From NCBI GenBank assembly GCA_019347785.1, contig JAHWKQ010000086.1, forward strand, positions 1 through 8,386: a stretch of 8,386 nucleotides of DNA, given 5' to 3'. Under the pieces are notes generated by a model, which saw only the letters and a list, made by a program, of their open reading frames with translations, searched no databases and was not told the origin of the DNA. The translations under genes and the position numbers were made by a program. Numbering within the stretch: position 1 is the first letter of the stretch; each line of letters opens with the position of its first letter. This DNA is from Actinomycetota bacterium (GTDB taxonomy: Bacteria > Actinomycetota > Nitriliruptoria > Euzebyales > Egibacteraceae). Of the stretch, positions 6,407 through 8,386 are shown piece after piece.

Positions 6407-6436
6407 TTGGCGCGTGTACCGGCCCCCCGGTAAAGT
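6407..6436 (+). promoter_or_regulatory. Likely sigma70-type promoter for the cytochrome b6 operon
   Basis: TTGGCG (6407-6412) and TAAAGT (6431-6436) are separated by 18 bp, each with 4 of 6 matches to consensus. They lie in the 192-bp non-coding gap after the TlpA-like gene. The A/T-containing hexamer stands out in otherwise extreme GC. Transcription would start near 6443, giving a leader of about 110 nt before the ATG at 6557. This is the clearest sigma70-like promoter in the window and separates the cytochrome b6 group from the heme block. Confidence 0.5.
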
Positions 6437-6442
6437 TGAGGT

Positions 6443-6556
6443 CGCGGAGTGGGTCGTGCAGACGGCCGAACACCGGGTCGCCACGGCCACGGACCGCACG
6501 CCAGCGGGCCCGCGCTGCAGGACAGCCGAACGGGTCCGACCGACGAAGGGACTGCG
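6443..6556 (+). other. Untranslated leader of the cytochrome b6 operon
   Basis: This is the stretch between the putative start of transcription and the first gene. It has a small inverted repeat (CAGCG at 6502-6506 and CGCTG at 6513-6517, 6-nt loop), two copies of GCCGAAC (near 6475 and 6525), and a Shine-Dalgarno AAGGG at 6546-6550, 6 nt before the ATG. I recognise no known riboswitch or transcription-factor site. The inverted repeat is weak in this base composition. Confidence 0.3.
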
Positions 6557-7012
6557 ATGGGTGACTTCTTCGCCGCGCTGCCCGACGTCCTGGTGGCGGC
6601 GTGGGAGTTCGGGGAGGGCTTCCGCAGCGTCCTGATCGCCATCGGCAGCGCCGTGCTGGCGGTCGGCTTCCTGTACCTGGCCCGCACTCTGCGCGAGGAG
6701 CACGGCTGGCTGTCGTCGATCTTCGGCGTCATGGGCGGCACGGTCGTGCTGTGGTGGGTGTTCGGCATCCTGCCGTCGTCGTTCATCTACTTCTGGGACG
6801 GCGAGACCGAGCTGCTGGCGGGCCGGGTCGTGCCCGAGGCCCTGCCGGGCATGTCCAACGCCTACCAGGTGCTGCGCGACCTCGTCGTGGTCGGCGAGAC
6901 GGTCGTCGCCCTGCTGGTCTGCGGCGTGGCGTCGCTGATGCTCCAGAAGCGCTATCCGCGCACCCTCGCCGAGGGCGAGGAGAAGGGCCCGTCGTCGGGC
7001 GGGTACAAGTGA
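6557..7012 (+). CDS. Three-helix membrane protein of the cytochrome b6 operon, unknown function
   Basis: A 151-residue protein with three predicted membrane helices: about 24-43 (SVLIAIGSAVLAVGFLYLAR), 52-72 (LSSIFGVMGGTVVLWWVFGIL) and 108-129 (DLVVVGETVVALLVCGVASLML). Positive charges in ARTLREEH after helix 1 and KRYPR after helix 3 suggest N-out/C-in topology. The 35-residue aromatic/acidic loop at 73-107, starting PSSFIYFWDGETELL, would then lie outside. There are no heme-ligand motifs, no CXXCH and no iron-sulfur cysteines; Cys122 lies inside helix 3. A start at ATG 6557 is chosen because AAGGG lies 6 nt upstream. An earlier in-frame GTG (6449) would add a charged, non-membrane-like stretch from the leader. 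It heads the operon and ends 43 nt before the ferredoxin, so it is probably a structural or assembly subunit of the same complex. I do not recognise the family. Confidence 0.8.
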   Translation: MGDFFAALPDVLVAAWEFGEGFRSVLIAIGSAVLAVGFLYLARTLREEHGWLSSIFGVMGGTVVLWWVFGILPSSFIYFWDGETELLAGRVVPEALPGMSNAYQVLRDLVVVGETVVALLVCGVASLMLQKRYPRTLAEGEEKGPSSGGYK

Positions 7013-7055
7013 CGCCCCCGCGGACGCCTCCGGTGGGAGAGGAGAGGACGCGCCC

Positions 7056-7400
7056 ATGGGCCTGACCGACCAGGGGCTGCATCCGGAGATCTTCGACGAC
7101 TACCGGATCGAGACGGTCGACCCGTCCTGGCTGCAGGAGCGGGTCAAGCCGAAGCGGCACATCGGGCTCACGCCGGAGCTGTGCATCCTCTGCCGCGCGT
7201 GCGAGGACGTCTGCCCGTGGGAGTGCATCTACATGATGGCGCCCCAGATCGTGCAGGACGCCGAGACGACGGAGGTCATGACGCTGGCCAATACCGCGGC
7301 GGCGATCTTCGTCATCGACGACAACGAGTGCACGCGCTGCGCCATCTGCGTGGAGCGCTGCCCCTCCGACGCGCTGTGGCTCGGACGGGTCGAGAATTGA
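7056..7400 (+). CDS. 2x[4Fe-4S] ferredoxin-type protein next to cytochrome b6
   Basis: A 114-residue protein with two complete [4Fe-4S] motifs: Cys43-x2-Cys46-x2-Cys49-x3-Cys53-Pro, and Cys92-x2-Cys95-x2-Cys98-x3-Cys102-Pro. An extra Cys57 follows the first motif (CPWECIYMM). A 38-residue stretch separates the clusters, longer than in minimal bacterial ferredoxins. A 42-residue N-terminal extension, rich in charged residues and with RVKPKRHIGLTPEL just before cluster I, resembles the arrangement in NuoI/NapG-like subunits. There is no signal peptide or membrane segment, so it should face the cytoplasm. A GGAGAGG Shine-Dalgarno at 7041-7047 is 8 nt from the ATG. It lies between the three-helix membrane protein and cytochrome b6, with 33 nt to the latter, so it probably passes electrons to or from that complex. 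Partner and direction of flow are inferred. Confidence 0.9.
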   Translation: MGLTDQGLHPEIFDDYRIETVDPSWLQERVKPKRHIGLTPELCILCRACEDVCPWECIYMMAPQIVQDAETTEVMTLANTAAAIFVIDDNECTRCAICVERCPSDALWLGRVEN

Positions 7401-7433
7401 CGCGGCGCCGCCGGCCGTGACGGAAGGTCCGAG

Positions 7434-8201
7434 GTGAGCAGGGTCCCCGCCCCGGACGAGCTCAAGAAGCGCGTCCAGGACAACGTCATCTACCGGTCGA
7501 TCTTCCGGCCCGGGTCGATCTACCGGAAGGGCTACCGCGACACGTCGAGGGACCGGGCGCTCGCCGCCATGAACAACGTGCTGTACCACCTGCACCCGGT
7601 GAAGGTGAAGCGCCACGGCCTCAAGCTCACCTACACGTACTGCCTTGGGGGCGTCAGCTTCTTTCTGTTCATCCTGCTGACGGTCACCGGCATCTTCCTG
7701 ATGTTCTTCTACCGGCCCGCCGCCGGCGCCGGCACCGAGCTGGCCTACCTCGACATGCAGCGGCTGCGCTCGGTGGTGCTGTTCGGCGACCTCGTGCGCA
7801 ACATGCACCGCTGGGGCGCCCACCTGATGGTGTTCACGGTCTTTCTGCACATGGCGAGGGTCTTCTACCACGGCGCCTACAAGCCGCCGCGCGAGTTCAA
7901 CTGGGTCGTGGGCGTGATCCTGTTGAACCTGACCCTGCTGCTGGCCTTCACCGGCTACCTGCTGCCATGGGACCAGCTGGCGCTGTGGGCGGTGCAGGTC
8001 GGCACCAGCATGATGGGCTTCACCCCCGTCTTCGGCCAGCAGGTGCAGTTCGTCCTGCTCGGCGGCGTCGAGGTGGGCCCGGAGACGCTGCTGCGCTGGT
8101 ACGTGCTGCACGTGCTGGCGCTGCCGTTCGTGCTCACGATCTTCCTCGCGGTGCACTTCTGGCGGATCCGCAAGGACGGCGGCATCTCAGGGCCCCTGTA
8201 G
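7434..8201 (+). CDS. b6-type cytochrome b (N-terminal four-helix heme-binding subunit)
   Basis: A 255-residue split cytochrome b corresponding to PetB/QcrB of b6f-like and firmicute menaquinol complexes. Helix A (about 69-93) starts TYCLGGVSFF, and Cys70 matches the cysteine that covalently holds heme c_i (c_n) in b6-type proteins. Helix B carries His125 (MHRWGAH) and His139 (FLHMAR), 14 apart. Helix D carries His226 (VLHVLAL) and His241 (LAVHFWR), 15 apart, the b6 rather than bc1 spacing. These bind hemes bL and bH. The quinol-site motif GYLLPWDQLALWA is at 174-186. The PEWY half (subunit IV) is not in this chain. An unusually long basic N-terminus of about 55 residues precedes the domain. 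The GTG start has GGAAGG 6 nt upstream. It oxidises or reduces menaquinone in the membrane; its electron partners are discussed in the findings. Confidence 0.93.
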   Translation: MSRVPAPDELKKRVQDNVIYRSIFRPGSIYRKGYRDTSRDRALAAMNNVLYHLHPVKVKRHGLKLTYTYCLGGVSFFLFILLTVTGIFLMFFYRPAAGAGTELAYLDMQRLRSVVLFGDLVRNMHRWGAHLMVFTVFLHMARVFYHGAYKPPREFNWVVGVILLNLTLLLAFTGYLLPWDQLALWAVQVGTSMMGFTPVFGQQVQFVLLGGVEVGPETLLRWYVLHVLALPFVLTIFLAVHFWRIRKDGGISGPL

Positions 8202-8226
8202 GCTCGGTGGGAAGGGGGACGCGCGC

Positions 8227-8386
8227 ATGGCCGACGAAGTCGAGATCGACCAGTCCGTCTACGACGAGCTGATCGCCGCCGGCAAGAGCGAGCGCGTCGC
8301 CCGGGCCAAGGCCAAGGCCGCCGCCGTGCGCGCCAAGCGCAAGGCGGAGGGCGCGACCGTGGGCCCCCGCGAGGCCTCCGCCGCCC
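8227..8386 (+). CDS. 5' part of the next gene in the cytochrome b6 operon (runs off the window)
   Basis: An ATG at 8227 follows AAGGGGG (8212-8218) with an 8-nt spacing and starts an open frame of 53 codons that continues past the window end. The visible residues begin MADEVEIDQSVYDELIAAGK and go on into an Ala/Lys/Arg-rich stretch (SERVARAKAKAAAVRAKRKA). This reads as an exposed, positively charged cytosolic helix with no signal peptide yet. It lies 25 nt after cytochrome b6, where subunit IV (cytochrome b C-terminal half), sometimes fused to a cytochrome c, is often found. That identity is a guess; the visible part holds no diagnostic motif. Confidence 0.75.
   Translation, partial: MADEVEIDQSVYDELIAAGKSERVARAKAKAAAVRAKRKAEGATVGPREASAA

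Noticed and set aside
6449..6556. Upstream GTG extension of the three-helix membrane protein (36 extra residues)
   Set aside because: No Shine-Dalgarno at the GTG, the added residues are charged and Gly/His/Pro-rich, and ATG 6557 has AAGGG at ideal spacing.
6361..6564. Possible 67-residue gene starting with an ATGA overlap at the TlpA-like stop
   Set aside because: The product is Arg-rich with no structure, its third-position GC falls off along the frame, and it runs through the promoter and Shine-Dalgarno of the next gene. The overlap looks accidental.
5549..7057. Minus-strand open frame across the DsbA-like, TlpA-like and membrane-protein genes
   Set aside because: It spans several real genes and a promoter region, and its composition is typical of antisense GC frames.
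7056..7400. Ferredoxin gene as a NuoI-type complex I subunit
   Set aside because: The two-cluster spacing and N-terminal extension are loosely similar, but no other nuo gene is present and the operon partner is cytochrome b6.
6783..8156. Minus-strand open frame opposite ferredoxin and cytochrome b6
   Set aside because: Shadow frame rich in Val/His/Gln, with no membrane or cofactor features, opposite proteins with full motifs.

Overview
The window is very GC-rich DNA, with strong G/C at third codon positions, GTG starts, and a fused uroporphyrinogen-III methyltransferase/synthase. This fits a high-GC actinobacterium (Actinomycetota). The split b6-type cytochrome b with a heme c_i cysteine argues against the usual mycobacterial or streptomycete type and for a deeper-branching class, but I cannot name the class from sequence alone. 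Gene density is high. All recognisable genes except one small one read on the + strand, and I see no sign of mobile DNA, CRISPR, tRNA or rRNA.

Region 1 (1-5134) is a tetrapyrrole (heme/siroheme/cobalamin precursor) block. It holds a 5'-truncated frame that ends at 15, a cobA-hemD fusion (12-1592), hemB (1803-2801), an aldo/keto reductase (2865-3839) and hemL (3836-5134). hemL implies that 5-aminolevulinate is made by the glutamyl-tRNA (C5) route. HemB then condenses two ALA into porphobilinogen, and the HemD half closes uroporphyrinogen III. The CobA half diverts uroporphyrinogen III to precorrin-2. The run is interrupted at 1603-1758 by a small minus-strand ORF for a hydrophobic ~51-residue protein. 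Between it and hemB lies a compact divergent regulatory region: two TANNNT -10-like hexamers placed symmetrically about a perfect 6-bp inverted repeat, each 7-9 nt from a start codon. That spacing suggests leaderless transcripts.

Region 2 (5131-6364) has two thioredoxin-fold genes, translationally coupled or closely spaced after hemL. The first is a cytosolic DsbA/FrnE-like protein with a single cysteine (CPWA instead of CPWC). The second is a membrane-anchored TlpA/ResA-like thioredoxin with an intact WCDPC motif, which could serve cytochrome c maturation.

Region 3 (about 6400-8386) begins with a good sigma70-like promoter (TTGGCG-18-TAAAGT) and a leader of about 110 nt. It then encodes an unrecognised three-helix membrane protein, a soluble 2x[4Fe-4S] ferredoxin, a b6-type cytochrome b with all four heme-b histidines and the heme c_i cysteine, and the start of a further gene that runs off the window. 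No Rieske protein or CXXCH cytochrome c is present within the window. This ferredoxin-cytochrome b6 module is the most interesting feature. Heme synthesis, thiol chemistry and a heme-rich respiratory complex sit side by side, which suggests a cytochrome production and assembly neighbourhood.
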